Of a DNA stretch of 64,000 nucleotides, positions 57,256 through 64,000 are shown piece by piece; position 1 is the first letter of the stretch, and each line of letters begins with the position of its first letter. The position numbers were made by a program, and so were the translations under genes. The DNA is from Flavobacterium sp. MC2016-06 (GTDB taxonomy: Bacteria > Bacteroidota > Bacteroidia > Flavobacteriales > Flavobacteriaceae). The notes under the pieces were generated by a model, which worked only from the letters and a program-made list of their open reading frames with translations, searched no databases and had not been told where the DNA came from. The stretch covers positions 1-64,000 of the forward strand of contig NZ_WMID02000034.1 in the NCBI RefSeq assembly GCF_009711165.2, read 5' to 3'.

Positions 57256-57834
57256 TTACCCCCAAGGATTATTTTCTCTAAACAATGGATTAAGCGGAAG
57301 GATGTGGTTTAATTCTTTTCCAACAGGAGCCATCCATGTTAAAGTATGCTCGTTTAAAATTGAAATATCTGACGATCCTAATACAATTTTGACAAGGGCG
57401 TCAAAAGTGTTATTAGAAATCCAGATAAGTTGTGGTATAAAATCAATAATGTAAAAATTACCATTTTCATCCATCAACACTGTATTGTGTTCAATTAATC
57501 CTGCAACTGGATACAATTGCAAGCCAATCAATGTTGAATAATAATATGTAAGATCATCTTTTCCTAAATCAATTTCATCATTTATTCTGTAAGTATTTGA
57601 ATCATAATATTCGAGTGCTTTTGGATTGCTAAAATGATTTATATAAATAGCCATTATTTCAAATTTATTTTCAACATGGAGTGTCAGACCTCCAAATTCG
57701 CAAAAAAAATTTTGAACATTCTTTGGGAATAATTTATAAAGAGGATTATCTTCTATTTTACTCTTTATGTTTCTTCCTTGATGCCATCCTGCATCTTTAA
57801 GTACGTGTATAAAATTTTCTTTAGTATCATCCAT
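57256..57834 (-). CDS. SUKH-3 family immunity-type protein
   Basis: About 192 residues from ATG 57834; a TTG five codons earlier is less likely. The layout is SUKH-3: FIHVLKDAGWHQGRNIKSKI at the N-terminus, VQNFFCEFGGLTLHVENKFE in the middle, then LYPVAGLIEHNTVLMDENGN then FYIIDFIPQLIWI. SUKH proteins are the commonest immunity proteins against polymorphic nuclease toxins. No toxin is adjacent, so it would be an orphan immunity gene, consistent with the Rhs debris at the left end of the window. Confidence 0.8.
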   Translation of the reverse strand: MDDTKENFIHVLKDAGWHQGRNIKSKIEDNPLYKLFPKNVQNFFCEFGGLTLHVENKFEIMAIYINHFSNPKALEYYDSNTYRINDEIDLGKDDLTYYYSTLIGLQLYPVAGLIEHNTVLMDENGNFYIIDFIPQLIWISNNTFDALVKIVLGSSDISILNEHTLTWMAPVGKELNHILPLNPLFRENNPWG

Positions 57835-57884
57835 AAAGATCTTGTTCAAATATTAATATTCTATATTGTAATAAAACATTCTAT

Positions 57885-57980
57885 CATTAAAATAATCCCT
57901 GCTCTCCGAAGTTTTCTAATTGCTGTAATGCTGTGCGAATGTCTCCTGACTTCGCAGTCGCAGCGATAAAGAATAGCGCT
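57885..57980 (+). repeat. dispersed spacer module (hairpin part only)
   Basis: cctgctctccgaagttttct ... tgtgcgaatgtctcctgact then tcgcagtcgcagcgataaag, between two minus-strand genes. The terminator-like core is absent here, showing that the two modules can occur apart. Confidence 0.72.
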
Positions 57981-57997
57981 ATTTAGATTAACGGATG

Positions 57998-58684
57998 TTA
58001 TATTCGTTTTTCCGTTTTTAATTCGTCAATAATATTTTCTTCAACAAACAATAATATTTCTTCAGATTCGCTGTATAGATCCCGCAAAAAGGTATATAAT
58101 TCTTCATCAGTTGAAATTGATTTATATTCCTGCTCAATAAATACTGACTGTCCATGCATCAAGGCATATTTCACTCTCTTTATTTGGTTATATGCTTCAA
58201 TTAAATTTCCCGCTATATCCATTCCTAGCGCGTAGTCAAGATTTGAGTTAAAATCATCCGAATCTTTTTTTGTCCAACAGATTGGAGTTGGTTTATGATT
58301 GATGAAATGATCAATTATAGTTTGTTCAATTTCAATTTTACGTTTTGTTGAGGAAACAATAAATTTTTGGATTTTATGAAAAGCCGCAATTCTTGATCTC
58401 CAAAAATCAAAAGGTATAGTTACAATTTCTTTTATTGCATCATCATACCATTGACACAAAGTTGTCGGATAAAAAATATCTATTTTTTCCCAATCATTCT
58501 CTATTTTTTGTATTGTAATATCTATAATTTGATCTAGAAAGAGTCTTTTTCTTAAGCACCAATTAATATCTTCAAGAGATAAATCTACAATTGGTTTATT
58601 AATATCTTTATTGTCAAAATTAATCTGATAATAATCAACTGAAAAATTATAAAGTGTAAGTGATTGGAGATTTTTATTCGTCAT
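57998..58684 (-). CDS. unknown protein, single-gene cassette
   Basis: A 228-residue helical protein with several Trp (INWCLRKRLFLDQIIDITIQ, TLCQWYDDAIKEIVTIPFDF then WRSRIAAFHKIQKF). No family recognised. It is in the same direction as the SUKH-3 gene but separated from it by a spacer repeat, so probably independent. Confidence 0.62.
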   Translation of the reverse strand: MTNKNLQSLTLYNFSVDYYQINFDNKDINKPIVDLSLEDINWCLRKRLFLDQIIDITIQKIENDWEKIDIFYPTTLCQWYDDAIKEIVTIPFDFWRSRIAAFHKIQKFIVSSTKRKIEIEQTIIDHFINHKPTPICWTKKDSDDFNSNLDYALGMDIAGNLIEAYNQIKRVKYALMHGQSVFIEQEYKSISTDEELYTFLRDLYSESEEILLFVEENIIDELKTEKRI

Positions 58685-58802
58685 GCTTAATTGCTGTTAA
58701 TATCAGTCTAAGAAAAAAAACTCTGGTTGTTATTTTTTCAAATATAAGAAAAGAATGGTATGAATATCCCATGCTAAAAGATATACCCCAAAATACAATA
58801 AA

Positions 58803-59558
58803 ATGAATAGAATAATTTACGTTTTTGCATTAGGACTTCTGACAAGTTGCTCAACACTAACAAAATCAATTGAAAATGAATCTGTATTCAGCGTCGCTTT
58901 GGATACGTTGACTTTATTAGACCAATCAAGAAATAGGGAAATTCCAATTGCGATTTATAAGCCACAAACTAAGCATCCGCAAATTGTACTCATTAGTCAT
59001 GGTTATAGTCAAAACGAAGGTAAACCTTATTTAAGCTATTCAGACCTCGCCAACTTTATGGCATCAAAAGGGTACTTTGTCGTAAGTATTCAGCACGAAC
59101 GTCCTACAGATAGTTTAATTCCTGAAAAAGGAATTCCACAAATTGTAAGGCGACCATTTTGGGAACGAGGAGCAGACAATATTTTGTTCGTAATAAACGA
59201 ATTAAAAAAATCAAATCCTGAAATAGACTTTAAACATATCACACTCATAGGACACTCAATTGGTGGAGATATGACCGCATTATTCCCTCAAAAATATTCA
59301 GGTATTGTTCGCAAAATTATTACGTTTGATAATAGGCGTATGGCTTTGCCGAGAACAACTAACCCAAAAGTATATTCATTGCGTTCAAGCGACCAACCTG
59401 CCGACCCAGGTGTTTTACCTACAGAAGCAGAACAGAAAAAATATGGAATAACGATTATAAAGCTGCCTAACACTATTCACAGCGACATGTGCGATAATGC
59501 AACTGATAAGCAACGTAAAGAAATAAGAGATTATGTATTAACGTTTCTGAATGACTGA
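58803..59558 (+). CDS. lipoprotein alpha/beta hydrolase
   Basis: A 251-residue protein with a lipoprotein signal (MNRIIYVFALGLLTSCSTLT; lipobox LTSC). The hydrolase fold shows IVLISHGYSQNEGKPYLSY (oxyanion His-Gly), the nucleophile elbow LIGHSIGGDM (Ser about residue 159) and a late His (PNTIHSDMCD). This resembles chlorophyllase- or acetylhydrolase-like esterases. It is anchored in the periplasm or outer membrane; the substrate is unknown. A lone gene among spacer repeats. Confidence 0.83.
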   Translation: MNRIIYVFALGLLTSCSTLTKSIENESVFSVALDTLTLLDQSRNREIPIAIYKPQTKHPQIVLISHGYSQNEGKPYLSYSDLANFMASKGYFVVSIQHERPTDSLIPEKGIPQIVRRPFWERGADNILFVINELKKSNPEIDFKHITLIGHSIGGDMTALFPQKYSGIVRKIITFDNRRMALPRTTNPKVYSLRSSDQPADPGVLPTEAEQKKYGITIIKLPNTIHSDMCDNATDKQRKEIRDYVLTFLND

Positions 59559-59930
59559 AAAATAAGAGTAAAAAACTGAGAATTTAAGCAATGCTTGAAC
59601 CTCGATCCCCGAAGAGTTTCAAGCTGTGCGAATGTCTCCTGACTTCGCACTCACAACAATGAGGAATAGATTTTTTATAAAAGTAAATACAAACAAAAAA
59701 GCCTCAGATTTCTCTGAAGCTTTTGTTTTAGTGGCGGGAAGCATTGAAATATCTAACTATTTTATTGAAGATTATTATAGTGTATTTACATATGCATCTT
59801 AGCTTTTTTTGATGATTATAATGAAAAACTATAATACTTTATCATATATATATACTCCAATTTGGATAGCTTTGCGTGGTTTGCCACATGTAAATAAGTT
59901 ATGCGCTATTTTGACTCAAAAACTACTAAA
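59559..59930. other. spacer with the fullest copy of the dispersed repeat
   Basis: Modules run in order: ctcgatccccgaagagtttc and the hairpin gtgcgaa-tgtctcctgac-ttcgcac (59600-59652), the terminator-like core with tagtggcgggaagcattgaa (59692-59780), and a downstream part (ccaatttggatagctttgcg then tggtttgccacatgtaaata, 59860-59900) also seen near 5710-5750. No gene. Confidence 0.68.
59590..59905 (+). repeat. dispersed composite spacer repeat, fullest copy
   Basis: This copy carries all parts: the perfect 7-bp hairpin gtgcgaa/ttcgcac, the aaaaaagcctcagatttctc then tgaagcttttgttttag core, the atctaactattttattgaag then attattatag tail, and the distal catgtaaataagttatgcgc segment. The distal part runs up to the start of the next gene. 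Confidence 0.78.
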
Positions 59931-60623
59931 ATGAAAAAACTCATTTTGTTTATATTTTTATGCTCGTTTCAAGTTTATGGGCAGAATATTGATTTAGAAA
60001 AAACTATAAATTTAATAATCACAGAAATTATACCGAGTAATTTTAAATATATAAATCTTGCAGAGAAAAACTTAATTGAAAAAGAATTTGATTATAGTAT
60101 TCAGAATTATCAAAAAAGAGAAATATTCATTAAAGATTCACTTTTTCCAATTGAATTGATAACGATATCAAAAGAAGAAAAAAGAAGAATAAATTGGAAA
60201 ACTTTTAAATTGAATAATTGTAAAATATATTCTGAAAACGATTGTATTAGTATTGTTAGAAATTCAAGATATTTAATTAAAGTAAAAAACAAAACAGAAT
60301 ATGATAGCATTATAAATTTAAACATTCCGAATGCAATTGTCGTAATAATAAACCCTAAATGGGGTAAACATAAAAAAATATTGGAAATAAGAAAAGCTAC
60401 TGAAAAAATAGAAAATGTAGAAAAAAACATTGAAGATCAATTTTATTTCAGTTTTTCAATTCCTGTTTTCTCCGAAAATAAAAAATATTTCAGAATTGCA
60501 ATTTACAAAGGCAAGCAAAATAAAGGAGAAGGTAGCTCAAAGATATTTAAAATCGAAAATGAAACTTTGACGGAAGTATTTGAATACAATAGATGGAAAA
60601 CGGAAGTTTATACTGTGAATTAA
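59931..60623 (+). CDS. exported protein of unknown function, single-gene cassette
   Basis: About 230 residues from ATG 59931, which starts a clean signal peptide (MKKLILFIFLCSFQVYGQ); the ATG 30 bp earlier lies in repeat DNA. The mature part is Lys/Ile/Asn-rich and contains FYFSFSIPVFSENKKYFRIA then IYKGKQNKGEGSSKIF, a pattern of small exported Flavobacteria proteins of unknown function. A lone gene. Confidence 0.65.
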   Translation: MKKLILFIFLCSFQVYGQNIDLEKTINLIITEIIPSNFKYINLAEKNLIEKEFDYSIQNYQKREIFIKDSLFPIELITISKEEKRRINWKTFKLNNCKIYSENDCISIVRNSRYLIKVKNKTEYDSIINLNIPNAIVVIINPKWGKHKKILEIRKATEKIENVEKNIEDQFYFSFSIPVFSENKKYFRIAIYKGKQNKGEGSSKIFKIENETLTEVFEYNRWKTEVYTVN

Positions 60624-60787
60624 AAACAACGCACAGGAGTTATTACAAAGGATTTGATTATTACGCTTAATGCAAAGTTGGTTTTGTATTTGGAAGATTT
60701 TGCAAATCCGAAAATAGAGCTTAATTTAGTTTTAAACTGCCTGTATCGCCAGTACGTTGTGCGCTATTATAAAAACAAGATATAATT

Positions 60788-61717
60788 ATGAATCAGATTG
60801 ATAATACATATAGAATTGAAAATGCTAAGAAATCACTATTAGGTGTGTCAGTTGGAGATGCGTTTGGAGATAGTTTTTTTGGTGATTTAGACATAATTTC
60901 AGAAAGTATTTATTTAAGACAAATACCCGAAACTAAATGGGAATTTACTGATGACACAGTAATGTCTATTGCTGTTTTTGAGGAATTAGAAAGAAATGGC
61001 GATATAAACCAAGAAAACTTACTAAAACAGTTTTGTATAAATCACGATTTAGATACAAATAGAGGTTATGGTGCAACTTTGAGAAGGCTGTTAAGAGAAG
61101 TTCAAAATGGTGAGAATTGGCATGAAGTATCAAAAAGAGCATTTGAAGGACAAGGTTCAATGGGGAATGGGGCTGCAATGAGAGTTTGTCCAATTGGTGC
61201 TTTCCATTTCGACAATTTTCAAAAAGTGAAAGAATTATCAATAAAATCAGCTGAAATTACTCATTCAAATATTGAAGCAATTACAGGTGCTATTGCGATT
61301 GCAATTGGTACTGCATTGACAACTCAAATGAAATTTGATAGATGCATATTGACACCAACTGATTTTATAGATAAAATTTTAAAAGAATTACCAGATAGTG
61401 ATACAAAGTCAAAGATATCAAAATCTAAAAGTGTATCCTACAATTATCATATTGAAACTGTAAAAAGTATTTTAGGTAACGGTATAAATATGACTGCACA
61501 AGATACAGTACCTTTTGCGATTTGGTGTACGGCATATAATTTACAAAATTTTGAAGAAGGACTTTGGAAAGCAGTATCTATTTTAGGTGACAGAGATACT
61601 ATTTGTGCAATTGTAGGTGGAATGTCTATAATGTCATCAGATGATTTAAATATTCCTTATTCTTGGACAAATTCGGTAGAAAGTATTGACAAAAGTGTAT
61701 TTAGAAGAAATGAATAA
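60788..61717 (+). CDS. ADP-ribosylglycohydrolase family protein
   Basis: A 309-residue ARH/DraG-family protein. GVSVGDAFGDSFFG near the N-terminus, the metal-binding WEFTDDTVMSIAVFEEL, RGYGATLRRLL, QGSMGNGAAMRVCPIGAFHF and the C-terminal SILGDRDTICAIVGGMSIMS (the usual G-D-x-D-T) follow the family order. It removes ADP-ribose from proteins or other targets in the cytoplasm. It stands alone between spacer repeats; in this accessory setting it could reverse ADP-ribosylating toxins, which is inference. Confidence 0.9.
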   Translation: MNQIDNTYRIENAKKSLLGVSVGDAFGDSFFGDLDIISESIYLRQIPETKWEFTDDTVMSIAVFEELERNGDINQENLLKQFCINHDLDTNRGYGATLRRLLREVQNGENWHEVSKRAFEGQGSMGNGAAMRVCPIGAFHFDNFQKVKELSIKSAEITHSNIEAITGAIAIAIGTALTTQMKFDRCILTPTDFIDKILKELPDSDTKSKISKSKSVSYNYHIETVKSILGNGINMTAQDTVPFAIWCTAYNLQNFEEGLWKAVSILGDRDTICAIVGGMSIMSSDDLNIPYSWTNSVESIDKSVFRRNE

Positions 61718-62000
61718 TTTGACTAATAATCATTAAAATCACTGGATGGTAAAGCAATTTGAAATAAAGTAAAACAGTCCGCTTCGCGAAGAGCCCTCTC
61801 CTGAAAAAATGTGTAAACGCCACTGAATTTGCGCATTTTTCTATCTGTTATGAAACGTAAACTCCGGCTTTATACAGAAATAGATACAAACAAAAAAATC
61901 AGATTTCTCTGAAGCTTTTGTCTTAGTAGCGGGAAGCATTCAATTATCTAATCAATTTTTTGAAGATTATTACAAAATTGTTAGCTAAGATTATTATCTA
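61718..62000. other. spacer with dispersed repeats
   Basis: The hairpin-type module (tccgcttcgcgaagagccct, 61771-61860, with aaacgtaaactccggc) is followed by a long core copy (61885-61980). No gene. Confidence 0.65.
61771..61982 (+). repeat. dispersed composite spacer repeat
   Basis: Same order and orientation as the 59.6-kb copy: a first module with gcgcatttttctatctgtta then tgaaacgtaaact, then atcagatttctctgaagctt, ttgtcttagtagcgggaagc, attcaattatctaatcaatt and a ttgaagattattacaa tail. Confidence 0.78.
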
Positions 62001-62210
62001 TTATTTTATATTTTTAGAGCAAATACTTGTATTCTTACTACTATTTATTGATTCATTGGAAATAACTGAAAGGTGTTTTTGTTTTTCAATAATGGTATGT
62101 GCGACTTCAGCAAATTTATGGAGAACATTCTGTATTATAAGGACTTCCTCATCAGTATATGAAATTCCTTTTTTGTTTAAAATCTTTTTGCATTTTGTAA
62201 TTGATAACAT
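62001..62210 (-). CDS. small helical protein downstream of the SEFIR gene
   Basis: A 69-residue protein: LSITKCKKILNKKGISYTDE then EVLIIQNVLHKFAEVAHTII, then a polar tail. The pattern (KKILNKxxxxYTDEEVxxIxxxLxxLA) is that of small conserved Bacteroidota proteins carried beside accessory genes. It starts 30 bp after the SEFIR stop and should be co-transcribed. The function is unknown; the pairing with an immune-type TIR-like protein is of interest. Confidence 0.65.
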   Translation of the reverse strand: MLSITKCKKILNKKGISYTDEEVLIIQNVLHKFAEVAHTIIEKQKHLSVISNESINSSKNTSICSKNIK

Positions 62211-62240
62211 ATTTTTTGTCGTGTTAATATGTCATTTTTT

Positions 62241-63671
62241 TTAATTAACTGTTCCTATTTCCTCAATAGTTATACGTTCAAAAATTGGAATTACTTTATC
62301 AATTGTATTATTATGTCGAAGTGGCCTAAATTCTGGCGATTCTTTCAATTCTGTAAGTTTTAGTTTCAATTCTTCCTCATTTTCTACACCGAACAACATC
62401 TTAACTTTGTTAAAGTGCTTTCTTGATAAAAATTTATCAAAGAATGGAAAGCTTTTCCAACGCTCTTTATAATGATAAGTAATTGGAAACCATCTTCCCA
62501 TACACATAACAGCGATGTAGTGACAAAGTAAATCTGCGTCAATTAAATTTTCTTTGGTAAAGGTTTCAGGAATTCGCTTAATCATAAAGTCTGCCATTGG
62601 ACTGATGAAATTAGTAGAATAGGTTTCATTATAATATTGTTCAATTGAAATTATATAATTATAGAATACCTCAATACCTAATGGTTCAAGTTTACTTTCG
62701 GAGCGGTTTTCTACAAAATAAGTAGACTTCATTATAGCATCAATAAAGTCATATCTTTCATTTTTCAATCCAATTGCAATTAAGTATAGGAATAGCTCAT
62801 GTATAATAAACTTAAAATTCTCAGAAGCATATCTGTGATTTGAATCTTTGTGATTTAGATAAAGAGGTAATTTCTCTAAGAAACTTATAATAATATCATA
62901 ATCAAAATCAAGACCAGTTTTTAATAACTTATTGATGAATTCAATAAAGTTATTACGTAGCGGTGTGTATGAGTTAATATTATCGAAAATTTCTTTACCA
63001 AAAACTAAAAATTCATTGCTCGTTGGTTCTAATCTGTAATTTTCTAGATCACTATAAAATTCATCCAAAAAGTCTTTTAGCATTCCATTTAATCGCTTTG
63101 GATCTTTGTCTATTTGCGTTGAAAAAGATCGTACAAACGATGAAGTTCTAATTGTAGTTTCAATATTTTCAAACAAGTAGCTTGGCGCTTTTCCTAACTT
63201 AGGTCTTGTATAAGAAGGCCTTTTAAAAATGTTTCTCAATAATTGTTCGTAATTACTTTCGTAATTTTCAATTGAGGAAAGATCAATATAAACAGTTCCT
63301 TTTAAAAAAGTAGGTACGAATGCATTACCTTCATTATCTCTTTCTGCAATAATTGGAATAAATTTTTCCTGTTCAACATTATTATAAATTTGTGGGCTGA
63401 TAATTTGAGTTTCGGTACCAACTCCTCCAGATCTTGTATTTGCCCTTTCAGAATACTTTTTATCAAGTATGAGAAGTACCTTTATAATATCTGGTGATTC
63501 AACCGATGATTCCATAAATTTATACTTGTCGTTTCCTGGTTTTAAATCCCATTTATCAAAAACAACTTCTATTCCGTCCGAAACTAAGCGTTCTGCTAAA
63601 TTTAAAACCCACTCTTCATGATCAGGTGTAGTCCAGCTATATGAAATGAAAATTTTTGGTGTTGTACTCAT
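62241..63671 (-). CDS. SEFIR (TIR-like) domain protein
   Basis: A 476-residue protein. The N-terminal SEFIR/TIR-type domain spans about residues 1-155: PKIFISYSWTTPDHEEWVLN then LAERLVSDGIEVVFDKWDLK (box 1 and the DKWDLKPG motif), IIKVLLILDKKYSERANTRS and FIPIIAERDNEGNAFVPTFL. The C-terminal 300 residues are helical and unlike anything I can name; in such proteins this part senses or oligomerises. Bacterial TIR/SEFIR proteins often work as NADases in anti-phage defence. The domain call is firm; the defence role is inferred. Confidence 0.88.
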   Translation of the reverse strand: MSTTPKIFISYSWTTPDHEEWVLNLAERLVSDGIEVVFDKWDLKPGNDKYKFMESSVESPDIIKVLLILDKKYSERANTRSGGVGTETQIISPQIYNNVEQEKFIPIIAERDNEGNAFVPTFLKGTVYIDLSSIENYESNYEQLLRNIFKRPSYTRPKLGKAPSYLFENIETTIRTSSFVRSFSTQIDKDPKRLNGMLKDFLDEFYSDLENYRLEPTSNEFLVFGKEIFDNINSYTPLRNNFIEFINKLLKTGLDFDYDIIISFLEKLPLYLNHKDSNHRYASENFKFIIHELFLYLIAIGLKNERYDFIDAIMKSTYFVENRSESKLEPLGIEVFYNYIISIEQYYNETYSTNFISPMADFMIKRIPETFTKENLIDADLLCHYIAVMCMGRWFPITYHYKERWKSFPFFDKFLSRKHFNKVKMLFGVENEEELKLKLTELKESPEFRPLRHNNTIDKVIPIFERITIEEIGTVN

Positions 63672-63770
63672 TTACTATGTTTAATTAGGTTGAAGAAATT
63701 TATTTTTAGAATATAGATATAACTCTTTCTTCCGGAGAAATCCTTTCATACGGCAATTATTAAAGGTAAA

Positions 63771-63812
63771 TATAAAACAAAAAAGCCTCAGATTTCTCTG
63801 AAGCTTTACTTA
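63771..63812 (+). terminator. terminator (dispersed core repeat)
   Basis: The core gcctcagatttctctgaagc is flanked by A and T runs. It lies past the 3' end of the partial XRE gene on the minus strand. Confidence 0.65.
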
Positions 63813-63879
63813 TTAGTTTGTTAAATCTATGTCTCATACTCAACTCAAATTTTACTTGAATCAATATCTTTTATGAAGT

Positions 63880-64000
63880 TTATTTATCCTTTAATAATTT
63901 TTCTAAAACCTTAATATGTTCATCTTTGGTTTTCAAAAGTTCTAAATTTAAACGTTTAATTTCCTCTAAAGCTTCTATCCATTTTTCTATTGGATTTATA
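63880..64000 (-). CDS. partial XRE-type regulator (C-terminus only, runs off the window)
   Basis: The minus-strand frame reads INPIEKWIEALEEIKRLNLE then LLKTKDEHIKVLEKLLKDK and stop. It aligns with the tail of the complete XRE regulator at 16 kb (FNPLDKLMESVDENKKLYER then LLKAEQDKVEYLEKLLKVK), including the (F/I)NP start and the LEKLLK end. The HTH must lie beyond the right edge. Confidence 0.7.
   Translation of the reverse strand, partial: INPIEKWIEALEEIKRLNLELLKTKDEHIKVLEKLLKDK

Noticed and set aside
55000..62000. Superintegron attC sites between the lone genes
   Set aside because: Segments such as gttatgcgc and the paired caacgcaca/gttgtgcgc look core-like, but no consistent GTTRRRY/RYYYAAC pairs bound the genes, genes lie on both strands, and no integron integrase is in the window.
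62010..62244. Plus-strand 94-codon frame from 61960
   Set aside because: Antisense to the small helical gene and hydrophobic by complement. The minus-strand gene is the better candidate.

Overview
The window reads as chromosome of a low-GC Bacteroidota, most likely a Flavobacterium or close relative. The evidence is the strong A/T codon bias, start codons in the setting attATGaaa, two tRNA genes preceded by the Bacteroidota promoter (TTTG, 19 bp, TAnnTTTG), and families typical of the group (DUF4494, DUF4269, GH130, GH35, Bacteroidetes-type HEPN and MobA-like proteins). Most of the window is accessory DNA. Conserved housekeeping or metabolic stretches lie at about 24.5-35 kb and 43.6-54.9 kb.

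0-5 kb: the 3' end of an Rhs gene whose variable tip looks like a Cys/His peptidase or amidase toxin. It is followed by a secreted candidate immunity gene, then two more exported candidate immunity genes. Short orphan reading-frame ends precede these, and three copies of a 100-230 bp inverted-repeat element separate the modules. This looks like the debris field of successive Rhs tip replacements. 5-24.5 kb: a dense defence/mobile island. It holds a zinc-ribbon plus putAbiC-like membrane protein pair; a sigma-like / coiled protein / ImmA-IrrE protease operon; two paralogous FIDP-type proteins flanking a divergent DUF488-DUF488-dual OB operon; an HTH-ImmA/IrrE protease plus coiled protein; an XRE repressor divergent from a HEPN protein and a run of small paralogous proteins; a large hairpin and iteron-like repeats; an AbiEii toxin with its DUF6922 partner; a MobA/C-like protein; and a large serine recombinase whose reading frame runs into an initiator tRNA-Met gene, the probable attachment site.

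24.5-38.7 kb: ordinary chromosome. It includes a GT39 glycosyltransferase with DUF4269, DUF4494, a GH130 phosphorylase, a TetR-controlled thioesterase/NTF2-like pair with two visible operators, DUF1801, a secreted Ppx/GppA-like ATPase-fold protein, a TPR protein and several small exported proteins. 38.8-43.5 kb: a divergent Hsp70 with a tiny GrpE-like partner, facing two paralogous tail-anchored proteins. I consider this the most attractive undescribed gene set. 43.6-51.2 kb: an RpiR-type regulator divergent from an FAD oxidase / MFS transporter / SDR / FGGY kinase / porin cluster for a sugar or polyol, then tRNA-Glu. 52-54.9 kb: GH35 beta-galactosidase and a TruC-like pseudouridine synthase.

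55-64 kb: a series of isolated, very A/T-rich single genes on both strands (unknowns, SUKH-3 immunity protein, alpha/beta hydrolase lipoprotein, ADP-ribosylglycohydrolase, SEFIR-domain protein). They are separated by copies of a dispersed spacer repeat that also occurs elsewhere in the window: about 14 copies of a terminator-like core, and all long copies lie in the same orientation. The window ends in a partial XRE regulator. Its C-terminal tail matches the complete regulator at 16 kb and a fossil at 51.8 kb. I found no rRNA and no CRISPR array.
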